DNA from: Rhodococcus sp. 4CII
Lineage (GTDB): Bacteria; Actinomycetota; Actinomycetes; Mycobacteriales; Mycobacteriaceae
Direction of reading: 5' to 3'
Assembly (NCBI RefSeq): GCF_014256275.1
Contig: NZ_JACCFE010000002.1
Span: forward strand, 4,754,001-4,818,000
Length of the DNA: 64,000 bases
The stretch's first letter is position 1; every line of letters starts with the position of its first letter. The notes beneath the pieces were generated by a model. The model made no database searches. It saw only the letters and a program-made list of their open reading frames with translations, and was not told the DNA's origin. Made by a program: the position numbers and the translations under genes. Below are positions 8,613-17,654 of this stretch, in pieces.

Positions 8613-10967
8613 CTACTCCCGCATGAGCATCAGGGCGGCCTCCCGCTCGAGATCGATGTACGGTTCGCCGCTGACGTCGACCGCGACCCGGTTGATCGTG
8701 CCGCCGGTGAAGCGGTGCGGCGATTCGCCGGGGTAGTCCTCGGTGATCGGCTCGCCCGGATGCCTGCCGACGTACAGCCCCGCGCCGGCGATCGCGAACG
8801 CGCCCATCTGGGTTTTGATCCGGCCCTCGCCGACCTTCCGGTCCCCGTGGAACAGGGACAGGATTCCCTCGGTGGCCGCGGGCTTCTGCTCGTCCTTGTC
8901 GAACGAGGCGGACAGAATCAGGTCGGTACCGGTGGGGATGTCCTCGGAGCCGACGATCATCTGTTCCTCGCTGCCCACGAAGTTGTTGACGTAGTGCAGA
9001 CGGTTGTCCTTCACGTACAGCGCGTGACCTCCGAAACGGGAACCGATCGCGAAGAGCACGCCCTCGGCTCCCGGCTCCGGGATGTCGACGAGCGCTCCGA
9101 TCACGAACGAGCGTCCGCGGGTATTGACCGATTGCCATTCGGACACGGCGGCGACATCCGGGTAGTAGACGTACCGGTTCCGGGCGGCCGTCAGCTGCGG
9201 GCGGGGTGTGCTCATGATCTCGACGGCCGATCGATCGTCCAGTGGAAATGCGCCGTTCGCACCGGCTTCCGCGAACCAGATGTTCACCATCTCCCGCAGC
9301 TTGTCGGGATGCTCCGCTGCCAGGTTGTTCACTTCGGCGCGGTCGACGTCGGTGTGGTAGAGCTCCCATTCGTCGTCGTTGAAGTGGCCCCAGCCCGCAA
9401 TGGTCGGATGTGTCGTGACGGCCTTCCAGCCCTCGTGCCAGATCGACCGCGAGCCGAGCATCGAATAGAACTGCGACTTCCGCTCCGACGGCGCGGACTT
9501 GTCGTCGATGCTGCTGCGCATGCTGACGCCGTCGAACGGGGTCTGGACGTGACCCTTGATGGTCTCGGGGGCGTCGACCCCGAGCATGTCCAGGATCGTC
9601 GGAACGAGGTCGATCGCGTGGTGGTACTGATCGCGGATCTCGTTCCGAGCCGTGGTTCCCGCCGGCCACGAGATGATGCACGGGTCGGCGGTTCCGCCGT
9701 TGAACTCATAGCGTTTCCACATCTTGAACGGGGTGTTGAACGCCATCGCCCAGCCGTTGGGGTAGTGGTTGTACGTTTTGGGCCCGCCGAGGTCGTCGAG
9801 TTTTGCGAGGTTCTCGGCGAGGTCGTCCGGGACGCCGTTGGCGAACTTCATCTCGTTGACGGAGCCGTTCGGGCCACCCTCCCCGCTCGCACCGTTGTCG
9901 GAGACGACCACGATGACCGTGTTCTCCATCTGATCGTTCTGCTCGAGATAGTCGAGCAGACGCCCGATCTGATGGTCGGCGTGCGCCAGGAACCCGGCGT
10001 ACACCTCGGCCATCCGCGCGAAGAGACGCTTTTCGTCGTCGCCGAGCGTGTCCCACGGCCGGGTGTAGTCGAGTTCGGGGAACGGTGCGCCGTCGGGTCC
10101 CGACCGGGTGTCGGGGGTGCCGATCGGGTTGATCGGCGGAAGTTCGGTGTCGGCGGCGACGATGCCCAGTTCCTTCTGGCGGGCGAGGGTCTGTTCGCGT
10201 ATCGCGTCATAGCCCATGTCGAACTTGCCTGCGAACTTCTCGATCCATTCCTTCGGGGCATGGTGCGGCGCATGGCACGCGCCGGGCGCGTAGTAGAGGA
10301 AGAACGGCTTGTCGGGTGCGATCACCCGGGCGTCCTTGATGAACTCCAGTGCCTTGTCGGTGATGTCCTCGCTGAGGTGGTAGCCCGCCTCCGGCGACCG
10401 GGGCTGGTCGACCGGGTGGTTGTCGTAGACCAGATCCGGATACCACTGGTTGGTCTCCGCGCCGAGGAATCCGTACCACCGCTCGAAGCCGCGCCCGCTG
10501 GGCCAGTTCCGGCGGGTGGCGGCCAGGTTCATCTCGTCGGTCGGGCACAGGTGCCATTTGCCCACCATGTAGGTGTTCCAGCCTTGCTCGGCGAGGATTT
10601 CCGACAGCATGCCGTTCTCCGGCGGGATGGTGCCACTCGCATTGGGGAATCCGATCGCGGCCTCGGTGATGCAGGCCATGCTGTTGCGCGTGTGGTTGCG
10701 TCCCGTCAGCAGGCACGAGCGCGTGGGCGAGCACAGCGCGGTGGTGTGCCACTGGGTGTACCGGACACCGTTGGCGGCGATCCGATCGATGTTCGGCGTT
10801 TCGATCGGTCCGCCGTAACAGCGCATCGCGGAGAATCCGACGTCGTCGAGGACGACATAGACGACGTTGGGCGCCTCGGCGGGTGCCTTCGGTGGCTCGA
10901 AGGGCGACCAGTCCGGACTCGAGTCACGAACGTCGACGTTGACGACACCCCGAAATGGCTTTCCCAT
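8613..10967 (-). CDS. Arylsulfatase
   Basis: Predicted 784-residue sulfatase that releases sulfate from aryl or alkyl sulfate esters. Asp41-Asp42 in VVLDDVGFS are metal ligands. The sulfatase signature C-S-P-T-R begins at Cys79, which is the residue an FGE/anaerobic-type maturase turns into formylglycine. The long C-terminal region (about residues 500-784) ends in a beta-rich lectin-like part that is common in actinobacterial arylsulfatases. No signal peptide is seen. The ATG has a good upstream site (AGGAG). The gene diverges from the esterase at 11169, with a palindrome at 11028-11044 between them. No sulfatase-maturing enzyme is in the window. Physiological substrate unknown; sulfur scavenging is the usual role. 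Confidence 0.93.
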   Translation of the reverse strand: MGKPFRGVVNVDVRDSSPDWSPFEPPKAPAEAPNVVYVVLDDVGFSAMRCYGGPIETPNIDRIAANGVRYTQWHTTALCSPTRSCLLTGRNHTRNSMACITEAAIGFPNASGTIPPENGMLSEILAEQGWNTYMVGKWHLCPTDEMNLAATRRNWPSGRGFERWYGFLGAETNQWYPDLVYDNHPVDQPRSPEAGYHLSEDITDKALEFIKDARVIAPDKPFFLYYAPGACHAPHHAPKEWIEKFAGKFDMGYDAIREQTLARQKELGIVAADTELPPINPIGTPDTRSGPDGAPFPELDYTRPWDTLGDDEKRLFARMAEVYAGFLAHADHQIGRLLDYLEQNDQMENTVIVVVSDNGASGEGGPNGSVNEMKFANGVPDDLAENLAKLDDLGGPKTYNHYPNGWAMAFNTPFKMWKRYEFNGGTADPCIISWPAGTTARNEIRDQYHHAIDLVPTILDMLGVDAPETIKGHVQTPFDGVSMRSSIDDKSAPSERKSQFYSMLGSRSIWHEGWKAVTTHPTIAGWGHFNDDEWELYHTDVDRAEVNNLAAEHPDKLREMVNIWFAEAGANGAFPLDDRSAVEIMSTPRPQLTAARNRYVYYPDVAAVSEWQSVNTRGRSFVIGALVDIPEPGAEGVLFAIGSRFGGHALYVKDNRLHYVNNFVGSEEQMIVGSEDIPTGTDLILSASFDKDEQKPAATEGILSLFHGDRKVGEGRIKTQMGAFAIAGAGLYVGRHPGEPITEDYPGESPHRFTGGTINRVAVDVSGEPYIDLEREAALMLMRE

Positions 10968-11027
10968 GGTTTCGGCTCCTCACCTGTGGTCCTGGTTTCA
11001 GCGTCGACCACCGCGCCGCCGGGAACC

Positions 11028-11044
11028 TCACCCGACACGGGTGA
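11028..11044. promoter_or_regulatory. 17-bp palindrome between divergent sulfatase and esterase genes
   Basis: TCACCCG-ACA-CGGGTGA is a perfect 7-bp inverted repeat with a 3-bp centre. It sits 61 bp upstream of the sulfatase start and 125 bp upstream of the esterase start. Size and position fit a dimeric repressor operator (TetR/GntR size class) controlling one or both genes. No regulator gene is adjacent, so the binding protein is unknown. Confidence 0.45.
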
Positions 11045-11168
11045 AGCCGAGGAGCGTCCAACCGGGGGAGAGAAGTGATTGACACCACATCGGTGCAGGC
11101 TCACACTGAAACCTCAACTGAATCCGATGTCAAGATCAATTGCGTCGGCTGGTGGAGAGGAACCGCAG

Positions 11169-12308
11169 GTGACCCAGCTCGGAGGAGTGTGCGATCCGCG
11201 CTTCGCGGCGTTGCAGGACGCACTGAAGGACAATCTCGACTCCGGTGAGGAGCTCGGCGCGTCGATCGTCGTGACCCTCGACGGACAACCGGTGGTCGAC
11301 GTGTGGGGCGGATGGTCGAATCCCGAACACACCAAGTCCTGGGAGCGCGACACCATCACCAACGTGTGGTCGTGCACCAAGACGGTGACCGCTCTGGCCG
11401 CGCTGATGCTCGTCGACCGCGGGCTGCTGGACGTGTACACGCCCGTCGCGAAGTACTGGCCCGAGTTTGCGGCCGCGGGCAAGGAGCGCGTCGAGGTCCG
11501 GCATCTCCTCTCGCACACCTCGGGTGTGTCGGGTTGGGATCAGCCGATCACCGTCGAGGACACCTTCGACCTCGCCGAGTCGACGAAGCGGCTCGCCGCG
11601 CAGGCGCCGTGGTGGGAACCGGGAACGGCGTCGGGATATCACGCACTGAACTACGGTCACCTGATCGGCGAGGTGGTCCGACGGGTCGACGGACGCACGC
11701 TCGGACATTTCGTGGCCGAGGAGATCGCCGGACCGCTGGGCGCCGACTTCCACATCGGGCTGGACCCGTCGCAGTTCGGCCGCGTGTCGAACGTGGTCCC
11801 GCCGCCTCCGCTGCCGATCGACCTGGCGTCCCTCGACCCCGCCAGCGTCATCGTCAAGACGTTCACCGGGCCCGGACCGGACGCCACCGCATCGTGGTCC
11901 GACGAGTGGCGCACGGCGGAGAACGGTGCGGCCGGCGGTCAGGGCAACGCCCGGTCACTCGCCCGGATCCAGTCGGTGGTGGCCTGCGGCGGCGAACTCG
12001 ACGGAATCCGGCTGCTGTCTCCGGACACCATCGCGCTGATCTTCGAGGAGCAGTCGAACGGCGTGGATCTCGCGCTGGGGCAGCCGATCCGGTTCGGCAT
12101 CGGGTACGGACTGCCGACACCCGTGTCGGTGCCGTTCGTCCCCGAAGGGCGCATCTGCTTCTGGGGTGGCTGGGGCGGTTCGCAGGTGGTCGTCGACACC
12201 GAACGCCGGATGACGATGACCTACGTGATGAACAAGATGGGACCGGGACTGCTCGGCTCCGACCGCACCGCCCAGTACGCGACGGCGACGTTCGATGCGC
12301 TGAGCTGA
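11169..12308 (+). CDS. Serine hydrolase of the class C beta-lactamase / EstB esterase family
   Basis: Predicted 379 residues. The active-site motif S-C-T-K (Ser68, Lys71) follows the usual NVW segment, and a Tyr-containing motif appears in GTASGYHALNYGH. The conserved C-terminal FWGGWGGSQVVVD stretch replaces the KTG box, as in esterases of family VIII and LACTB-like proteins. It has no signal peptide, so it is probably a cytoplasmic esterase or amidase rather than a resistance enzyme. The start is GTG 11169 behind GGAGAGG; the open frame reaches 11079 but the extra 30 codons look non-coding. It is divergent from the arylsulfatase, and joint use on sulfated esters is a speculation. Confidence 0.85.
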   Translation: MTQLGGVCDPRFAALQDALKDNLDSGEELGASIVVTLDGQPVVDVWGGWSNPEHTKSWERDTITNVWSCTKTVTALAALMLVDRGLLDVYTPVAKYWPEFAAAGKERVEVRHLLSHTSGVSGWDQPITVEDTFDLAESTKRLAAQAPWWEPGTASGYHALNYGHLIGEVVRRVDGRTLGHFVAEEIAGPLGADFHIGLDPSQFGRVSNVVPPPPLPIDLASLDPASVIVKTFTGPGPDATASWSDEWRTAENGAAGGQGNARSLARIQSVVACGGELDGIRLLSPDTIALIFEEQSNGVDLALGQPIRFGIGYGLPTPVSVPFVPEGRICFWGGWGGSQVVVDTERRMTMTYVMNKMGPGLLGSDRTAQYATATFDALS

Positions 12309-12339
12309 TGCGACCCGGGACACTGACCTGACCGGACGC

Positions 12340-13248
12340 TCAGGACGCGAGGCCTTTGTCCTGCAGCCATTCCCGGGCGATGTCGCTCATGTCCTCGAGG
12401 TCGGCCACCCGCTTGTTCATCTCGATGAGATCGTCGGTCGTCAGGGCTGCCGACACGTCCGCGAGCACGGCGCGGACGTCGTCGCGGGCCTTGTTCTCGT
12501 TGATGATCGGCGTGATGTTCTCGGCCAGGAACAGGTGCTTGGTGTCCTCGAGGGCCACGAGGTTCTCCGAGCGCATCGCCGGGTCGGTGCTGAACACGTC
12601 GGCGACCTCGATCTGACCGCTGAGCAGAGCGTTGAGTGTGAGGGGACCGCCGGCGTCCAGTGCCAGGAACTCCTTGAACGTCAGACCGTACCGGTCCTTC
12701 AGGCCTGCGACACCGTTCTCACGGGTCTTCCATTCGGGTGGGCCGCCGAGGGTCAGTTCGCCGGCGTGCGGGACGAGGTCCTCGATCGTCTTCAGTGAGT
12801 ATTCGTCGGCGGTCTCCTGCCGCACCGCGAGAACGTCCTTGTCCTCGGCGGGGGAGGGCTCCAGTGCGACGAGCCCGGCGGGGAGCTTGGCCTTGATCTC
12901 CTCGGTCACCTCGTTCGACGCGGTCGCGGTGGTGGCGCTGTCGAGATACTGCAGCAGCGCACCCGAGTATTCGGGCAGCAGGTCGATGGAGCCGTCCCGG
13001 ATGGCCGGAACGTACACCTCGCGGCTTCCGATGTTCAGCTTCTCGGTCACGTCGATGCCGTTGGCACGCAACGCCTCCGCGTAGATGGTGGCGATCAGCT
13101 GGCTTTCGGGGAAGTCCGCGGAGCCGACGACGATGGCGCCGTCGCTGCTTCCGCCGCCGTCGGCCGCCAGGGGGTCCTTGCCGATCCCGCATGCCGTCAA
13201 CGACACCAGGGTGGCGCCTGCCAGCGCGACGATCAATGCCTTCTTCAT
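12340..13248 (-). CDS. OpuC/ProX-type substrate-binding lipoprotein of a quaternary-amine ABC importer
   Basis: Predicted 302 residues. A short signal sequence ends in the lipobox LVSLTACGIG, so the protein should be lipid-anchored outside the membrane. The mature part matches the OpuAC/ProX family (VVGSADFPESQLIATIYAEAL at the start, IGSREVYVPAIRDGSIDLLPEYSGALL soon after). This family binds glycine betaine, choline, carnitine and related quaternary ammonium compounds, and in some bacteria ergothioneine. It is the last gene of the five-gene operon 17362 to 12340, 11 bp after the second permease. The open frame that runs through to 14256 is a shadow of the permease genes. Confidence 0.9.
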   Translation of the reverse strand: MKKALIVALAGATLVSLTACGIGKDPLAADGGGSSDGAIVVGSADFPESQLIATIYAEALRANGIDVTEKLNIGSREVYVPAIRDGSIDLLPEYSGALLQYLDSATTATASNEVTEEIKAKLPAGLVALEPSPAEDKDVLAVRQETADEYSLKTIEDLVPHAGELTLGGPPEWKTRENGVAGLKDRYGLTFKEFLALDAGGPLTLNALLSGQIEVADVFSTDPAMRSENLVALEDTKHLFLAENITPIINENKARDDVRAVLADVSAALTTDDLIEMNKRVADLEDMSDIAREWLQDKGLAS

Positions 13249-13259
13249 GGTGATGTCCT

Positions 13260-14012
13260 TCAGGTCAGCGAGGGTTCGGGTACGGAGGACGCGCGGGCCG
13301 CGACCGGGGTCTTCTCGGAAGCGGATCGCGTGCCGTTGCTGCGCACGCGCCGGGTGAGTCCGGGTGACACCACCCGCACGGTGAGGAACCCGATCGCGAG
13401 ATCGAATGCGAGGGCGAGGAGGGACACGAGGACGGCCCCCGCCGCCATCTGCGCGTAGTCGCTCTGCGCCTTGCCGTCGATGAGGAGTCGTCCCAGGCCG
13501 CCCAGTGAGATGTACGCGGCAACGGTCGCCGTCGACACGATCTGCAACACCGCACTCCGGATGCCGGACAGCATCAACGGCAGCGCGCACGGCATCTCCA
13601 CCTCGGTGAGGATGCGCATCGACCGGAACCCCATTCCGCGTGCGGCGTCGACGGCTGCCGGGTCGACCGCGCGGATGCCGGCGTACGTGTTGGTGAGGAT
13701 CGGCGGGATGGCCAACAGCACCAGCACGATCAGGCTCGGAACGAGGTAGGCCAGCTTGGTCGAGAACGACGGTGCGATGACGAGCACCAGCAGGATCAGC
13801 AGGCCGATGGTGGGCAGGGCGCGCAGCGAGTTGGCCAGGCCGGCGACGACCACGGCGCCGCGGCCGGTGTGCCCGATGTACAGGCCGAGCGGAACGGCGA
13901 TCAGGGCCGCGGCGAACAGGGCGAGGAACGTGTACAGCAGGTGCTGGAGCAGGAGGGCCGGAATGCCTTCGGGCCCTGTCCAATGAGCACCGTCCAACAG
14001 AAAGTCGATCAT
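13260..14012 (-). CDS. ABC importer permease, OpuC/ProW family
   Basis: Predicted 250-residue inner-membrane subunit with about six hydrophobic segments. The EAA loop characteristic of importer permeases is visible as AVDAARGMGFRSMRILTEVEMP, where the ATPase docks. Its ATG overlaps the TGA of the other permease gene by 4 bp (ATGA). Two separate permease genes with one CBS-domain ATPase is the OpuC/OpuB arrangement. The C-terminus is a hydrophilic tail rich in Arg and Ser. Function follows the binding protein: uptake of a quaternary amine. Confidence 0.9.
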   Translation of the reverse strand: MIDFLLDGAHWTGPEGIPALLLQHLLYTFLALFAAALIAVPLGLYIGHTGRGAVVVAGLANSLRALPTIGLLILLVLVIAPSFSTKLAYLVPSLIVLVLLAIPPILTNTYAGIRAVDPAAVDAARGMGFRSMRILTEVEMPCALPLMLSGIRSAVLQIVSTATVAAYISLGGLGRLLIDGKAQSDYAQMAAGAVLVSLLALAFDLAIGFLTVRVVSPGLTRRVRSNGTRSASEKTPVAARASSVPEPSLT

Positions 14013-14659
14013 GATGCGACCACCTTGGGGGTCCACGGTGTGAGTAACCGATTGGCGAGCACGATGAGCAGGTCGAGAACCAGGGCCAGCAGCAGGCAGA
14101 GTGCGATACCGGCGATGATGGGTGTGTAGAAGCGCAACTGGAAGCCCTGGGTGAACAGGGAACCGATCTGCGGGATGCCGAGCAGGGCGGCGAGCGAGAC
14201 CAGGCTGACGTTCGACACGACAGCCACCCGCAGTCCCGCGCAGATGACGGGAACACCCACGGGGAGCTGCACTTTCAGCAGCGTTTGATAGGGTCGGTAG
14301 CCCATCGCAGTCGCGGCGAGCACGGTCTCCTGGGGCACCGAATCGAGGGCGTCGGCGATGACGCGCACCAGGAGGGCGACGGTGTAGATCGTCAGGGCCA
14401 CGACGATGTTCATCGGATCGAGGATCTTCGTTCCGAGGACGGGCGGGAGCAGGACGAACAGGGCGAGCGACGGGATCGTGTAGAGCAGACCCGCGGTCCC
14501 CACCACATAGGGGTTGATCCGGCGACTGCGATGCGCGAGCCAGCCGATGGGCAGCGCGACGATCACGCCGACGACGAGCGGCACGAGCGAGAGCAGGATG
14601 TGCCAGCCGACGAGTTCGGCGATGCGGTCGGACTGGCGGCCCAGCCACTCGAGGTTCAT
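14009..14659 (-). CDS. ABC importer permease, OpuC/ProW family
   Basis: Predicted 216 residues, about five or six membrane segments. The EAA loop is seen as VPQETVLAATAMGYRPYQTLLKVQLP split by the usual Gly. It is paired with the permease at 13260-14012 and overlaps both neighbours by 4 bp (its start overlaps the ATPase stop, its stop overlaps the next ATG). This tight packing supports one transcript and coupled translation of the transporter subunits. Confidence 0.9.
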   Translation of the reverse strand: MNLEWLGRQSDRIAELVGWHILLSLVPLVVGVIVALPIGWLAHRSRRINPYVVGTAGLLYTIPSLALFVLLPPVLGTKILDPMNIVVALTIYTVALLVRVIADALDSVPQETVLAATAMGYRPYQTLLKVQLPVGVPVICAGLRVAVVSNVSLVSLAALLGIPQIGSLFTQGFQLRFYTPIIAGIALCLLLALVLDLLIVLANRLLTPWTPKVVAS

Positions 14660-15801
14660 CGGGCCATCGCCTCCGAACCGAATCGGTGGCCGGCCCCGCG
14701 ATCGCCGGCCGCGAGATCCGCCGACTCGATCGCCGCCACGGCCGCGTGCGCCGTCACGGTGCCGACGAGCGCTCCGTCGCCGTCGACGACCACACCCCGC
14801 TTGCTGGGTGCGGACAGCGCGGCGTCGAGCAGTGCCCGCATCGTCCCGTGTGCATCGGCGACGGTGCCGCTGAGATTCACGTCGTCCGGGCGAATGCTGC
14901 CGACGACCTTCGCCGGCTGCACCCAGCCGATCGGCTTGTTCGCCGCGTCGACGACGAGCAGCCAGTCGTCGAACGTCCGCGCGAGGGCGTCGACCGCCGA
15001 ATCACCGAGACGGGCAACGGGTTCGGTGACGGTCTCCACGCGGCCGTCGAGGGTGGCGAAACCCAGCGAACGGTAGCCGCGATCACGTCCGACGAAGTCG
15101 GCGACGAACTCGTCGGCGGGCTCGGTCAGCAACTCCAGCGGGGTCGCCGCCTGCGCCAGGACTCCGCCGGTCCGCAACACGACCACCTGGTCGCCGAGCT
15201 TGAGGGCTTCGTCGATGTCGTGCGTGACGATGATGATCGTCTTGCCGATCTCCTTCTGCAGTCGGAGGAACTCGTCCTGCAGTTGGCTGCGGACCACCGG
15301 GTCGACGGCGCTGAACGGTTCGTCCATCAACATGAATGCCGGGTCGGCGGCCAGGGCGCGTGCCACACCCACTCGCTGCTGCTGCCCGCCCGAGAGCTGC
15401 CACGGATACCGGTCCGCGAAATGCGAGGCGAGACCGACCGTTTCGAGCAGCTCCATCGCCCTGCTCCGGGCCTCCTTCTTCGTCTTCCCCAGCAGTTTCG
15501 GCATCGTCGCGACGTTGTCCACGATGGTGCGGTGCGGGAACAGTCCGGCGTGCTGGATGACGTACCCGATCCGCCGCCGCAACAGCGCCGGGTCCATGTC
15601 CGCGGTGGATTCTCCGTCGAGCGAGATGGTGCCGGAGGTGGGTTCGATCAACCTGTTGATCATGCGAAGCGACGTCGTCTTGCCGCAACCCGACGGACCG
15701 ACGAGGGCCGTGATCTTGCCGCTCGGGCACTCGAGGTCCAGCTCGTTCACCGCTGTCGTGCCGTCCGGGTACGCCTTGGTGACTTTGTCGAATGTGATCA
15801 T
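14656..15801 (-). CDS. ABC importer ATPase with C-terminal CBS pair, OpuCA/ProV family
   Basis: Predicted 381 residues. Walker A is GPSGCGKT (about 35-42), the signature is LSGGQQQRV, and Walker B is FMLMDEPFSAVD. Two CBS motifs occupy about residues 255-370; in OpuA-type importers these sense ionic strength or nucleotides. The gene starts 64 bp downstream of the ammonia-lyase-like gene and overlaps the first permease by 4 bp. It energises uptake through the two permeases. Osmotic regulation is possible by family, but its position behind a catabolic enzyme argues for nutrient uptake. Confidence 0.92.
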   Translation of the reverse strand: MITFDKVTKAYPDGTTAVNELDLECPSGKITALVGPSGCGKTTSLRMINRLIEPTSGTISLDGESTADMDPALLRRRIGYVIQHAGLFPHRTIVDNVATMPKLLGKTKKEARSRAMELLETVGLASHFADRYPWQLSGGQQQRVGVARALAADPAFMLMDEPFSAVDPVVRSQLQDEFLRLQKEIGKTIIIVTHDIDEALKLGDQVVVLRTGGVLAQAATPLELLTEPADEFVADFVGRDRGYRSLGFATLDGRVETVTEPVARLGDSAVDALARTFDDWLLVVDAANKPIGWVQPAKVVGSIRPDDVNLSGTVADAHGTMRALLDAALSAPSKRGVVVDGDGALVGTVTAHAAVAAIESADLAAGDRGAGHRFGSEAMAR

Positions 15802-15865
15802 CCGCGTGCTACTTTCGTGTGGTCCGGGTGGTGGGAACCCGGAAGTTCGGTGTCGTGGGACTGCT

Positions 15866-17362
15866 CTACCGAGCTGTGTCTTTCTCCGGGTTCGGCATCG
15901 TTTCCAGAAACTTCACCGCTGCTTTCAGGTCGTCGCTCAGGGGACGGTCGGTTGTCCGGGGGTCCAGGCACGTGCGCGCGCGGTGCAGGTAGGCGCCGAG
16001 TTCGGTGCCGGTGTCGAGGTCGCGGTGTTGCTGGCCGAGGGCCCGCACCGCCGAGATCAATTCGCACGCGAGGACGATCCGCGCCTGGGCGAGGATGTCG
16101 GTGAGCTGGGTGGCGGCCTGGGACGCGAAGCTCGCGTGGTCCTCGGTGCCGCGGGAGATGACCGTGTGCCCGAGGGAGCCCGGTGCGGCGGCCATCCGGA
16201 TCTCCGCGATCGCCGCGGACGTCGTGTATTCCAGCAGCATGGTGCCGCTGCTGCCGGCCGGACCGTCGGCCAGGAACGGTCGCAGACCGGTGACCGCCGG
16301 ATCCGACAGGTTGGCCAGCCTGCACTGCGACAGCAGTGCCGCGCTCGACAGCGCGAGTTTGGCCTCGTCCACGGCGAGGGCGATCGGCATCCCGTGGAAG
16401 TTCCCGTTGTGGAATACGGCGTCGTCCTCGACGGAGATGAGGGGGTTCTCGGAGGACGAATTCATTTCGATCGCGAGGGTGGCCCGCAGCCGTTGCAGCG
16501 CCTGCCAGGTGGCTCCGAGGATCTGGGGGAGGGCGCGGAACCCGTAGGAATCCTGCACCCGGGCGGCCGTCACGGGGTGGCCGGTGAGAAGCTCGCGGAC
16601 CCGGCCGGCCACCTCTTCCTGGCCGAGGTGCCTGCGGGCGGCCTGCACCCGCGCTGCGAACGGCTCGACGGAACTGCGCGTCGCCAGCAGCGACAGCACG
16701 CCGACGATCAGCGAGTGCTCGAGCCAGTTCGCCACGCTGTCGGTGGCGGTGGCCGCGAGTGCGACGGTCATCGCGTTGGTCGAGATCAGGGGGAGGGCGT
16801 CACCCTGGTGCGCCGTCCATCGGCTCACCGACCGGCCGTCCCGCAGCGGTGTCTCACCCATCAGCCCGAGCGCGATCTCCGAGAACGCGCTGAGGTCTCC
16901 GGTGCCGATCGCGCCGCGGGCGTGCACGATGGGCAGTTCGTCGGCAGCGACGGCGTCGATCAACGCCGTCACGATGTCGGGGTGCAGACCGGATCCGCCG
17001 TTGAGGATCTGGTTGACGCGAATGATCATGGCGGCCCGGACCACGTGATCCGGCAACGAGGGACCCGACCCCGTGGCGTGGCTGCGGAGAAGCCGGAGGT
17101 CCTGTTCGACGCCGTCGGAGACGGACGTGTCCCGATTTCCCCCGACTCCTGTGGTGCGTCCGTAGATGGGCTGTCGTGCGGCGATCCGCACCGCGGTCTC
17201 CCAGGAACGGCGTGCATGCTCGAGCGTGGCGGGGGCAGGCTCGACCGCGACGGGTTCCCGGGCGAGGGTCGTGAGCTGATCGACGGTCAGCTGGGCGCCG
17301 TCGAGCAGCACCGGAACGGGCGGCTGCGGTTCCTCGGTCGAGCGGGGATCTTTCCGGGTCAT
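15866..17362 (-). CDS. Ammonia-lyase-family enzyme (HAL/PAL fold) lacking the Ala-Ser-Gly MIO triad
   Basis: Predicted 498 residues, the usual HAL length. Family marks are YGRTTGVGGNRD (about 67-78, the catalytic Tyr loop), RVNQILNGGSGLHP (about 115-128) and GTEDHASFASQAA near residue 400. The place where HAL and PAL enzymes have G-A-S-G-D-L, whose Ala-Ser-Gly cyclises to the MIO cofactor, reads G-A-I-G-T-G-D-L here (Gly153-Thr154-Gly155). I checked this on the nucleotide sequence. It heads an operon with a complete OpuC-type quaternary-amine importer. A plain histidine ammonia-lyase role is therefore doubtful. A lyase that removes trimethylamine from a betaine, as ergothionase does, would explain both facts. 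The alternative is an unusual MIO-forming triad. Confidence 0.75.
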   Translation of the reverse strand: MTRKDPRSTEEPQPPVPVLLDGAQLTVDQLTTLAREPVAVEPAPATLEHARRSWETAVRIAARQPIYGRTTGVGGNRDTSVSDGVEQDLRLLRSHATGSGPSLPDHVVRAAMIIRVNQILNGGSGLHPDIVTALIDAVAADELPIVHARGAIGTGDLSAFSEIALGLMGETPLRDGRSVSRWTAHQGDALPLISTNAMTVALAATATDSVANWLEHSLIVGVLSLLATRSSVEPFAARVQAARRHLGQEEVAGRVRELLTGHPVTAARVQDSYGFRALPQILGATWQALQRLRATLAIEMNSSSENPLISVEDDAVFHNGNFHGMPIALAVDEAKLALSSAALLSQCRLANLSDPAVTGLRPFLADGPAGSSGTMLLEYTTSAAIAEIRMAAAPGSLGHTVISRGTEDHASFASQAATQLTDILAQARIVLACELISAVRALGQQHRDLDTGTELGAYLHRARTCLDPRTTDRPLSDDLKAAVKFLETMPNPEKDTAR

Positions 17363-17428
17363 CGGAACTCCGTGATCGATGCGGTGTACGGGTACTCACG
17401 AGGTGTGTCGTGCCTCACTCGTTCGAAA

Positions 17429-17460
17429 TGTATAGTCCTGTATATACCGCCCTCTGTCAA
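17429..17460 (-). promoter_or_regulatory. Promoter-like site with direct TGTATA repeats upstream of the lyase operon
   Basis: On the minus strand TTGACA (17460-17455) is followed after 17 bp by GACTAT (17437-17432), a reasonable housekeeping-type promoter 70 bp upstream of the lyase start. Within it, on the plus strand, TGTATA occurs twice (17429-17434 and 17439-17444) with a 10-bp period, one helical turn apart, which could be an overlapping operator. The 283-bp gap up to the divergent mscR gene holds no supported gene. Confidence 0.45.
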
Positions 17461-17654
17461 CCGTCGGTTCGCCCGGGTGACCGGGCTCCCGACCTGTCGG
17501 TGGCACGTCGGTTCGGGCTGGCATTCCGGCTAGGTCGGCCTCTCACTTCGATCAGTCCCCCGGTGCCCGTTCGGGACGTAGGGTCTCGGGAGAGGTGCAT
17601 AGGTAGCCATGCATCGATCCCGCTCCGACTGATCGACCGTAAGGAATGAATCCC

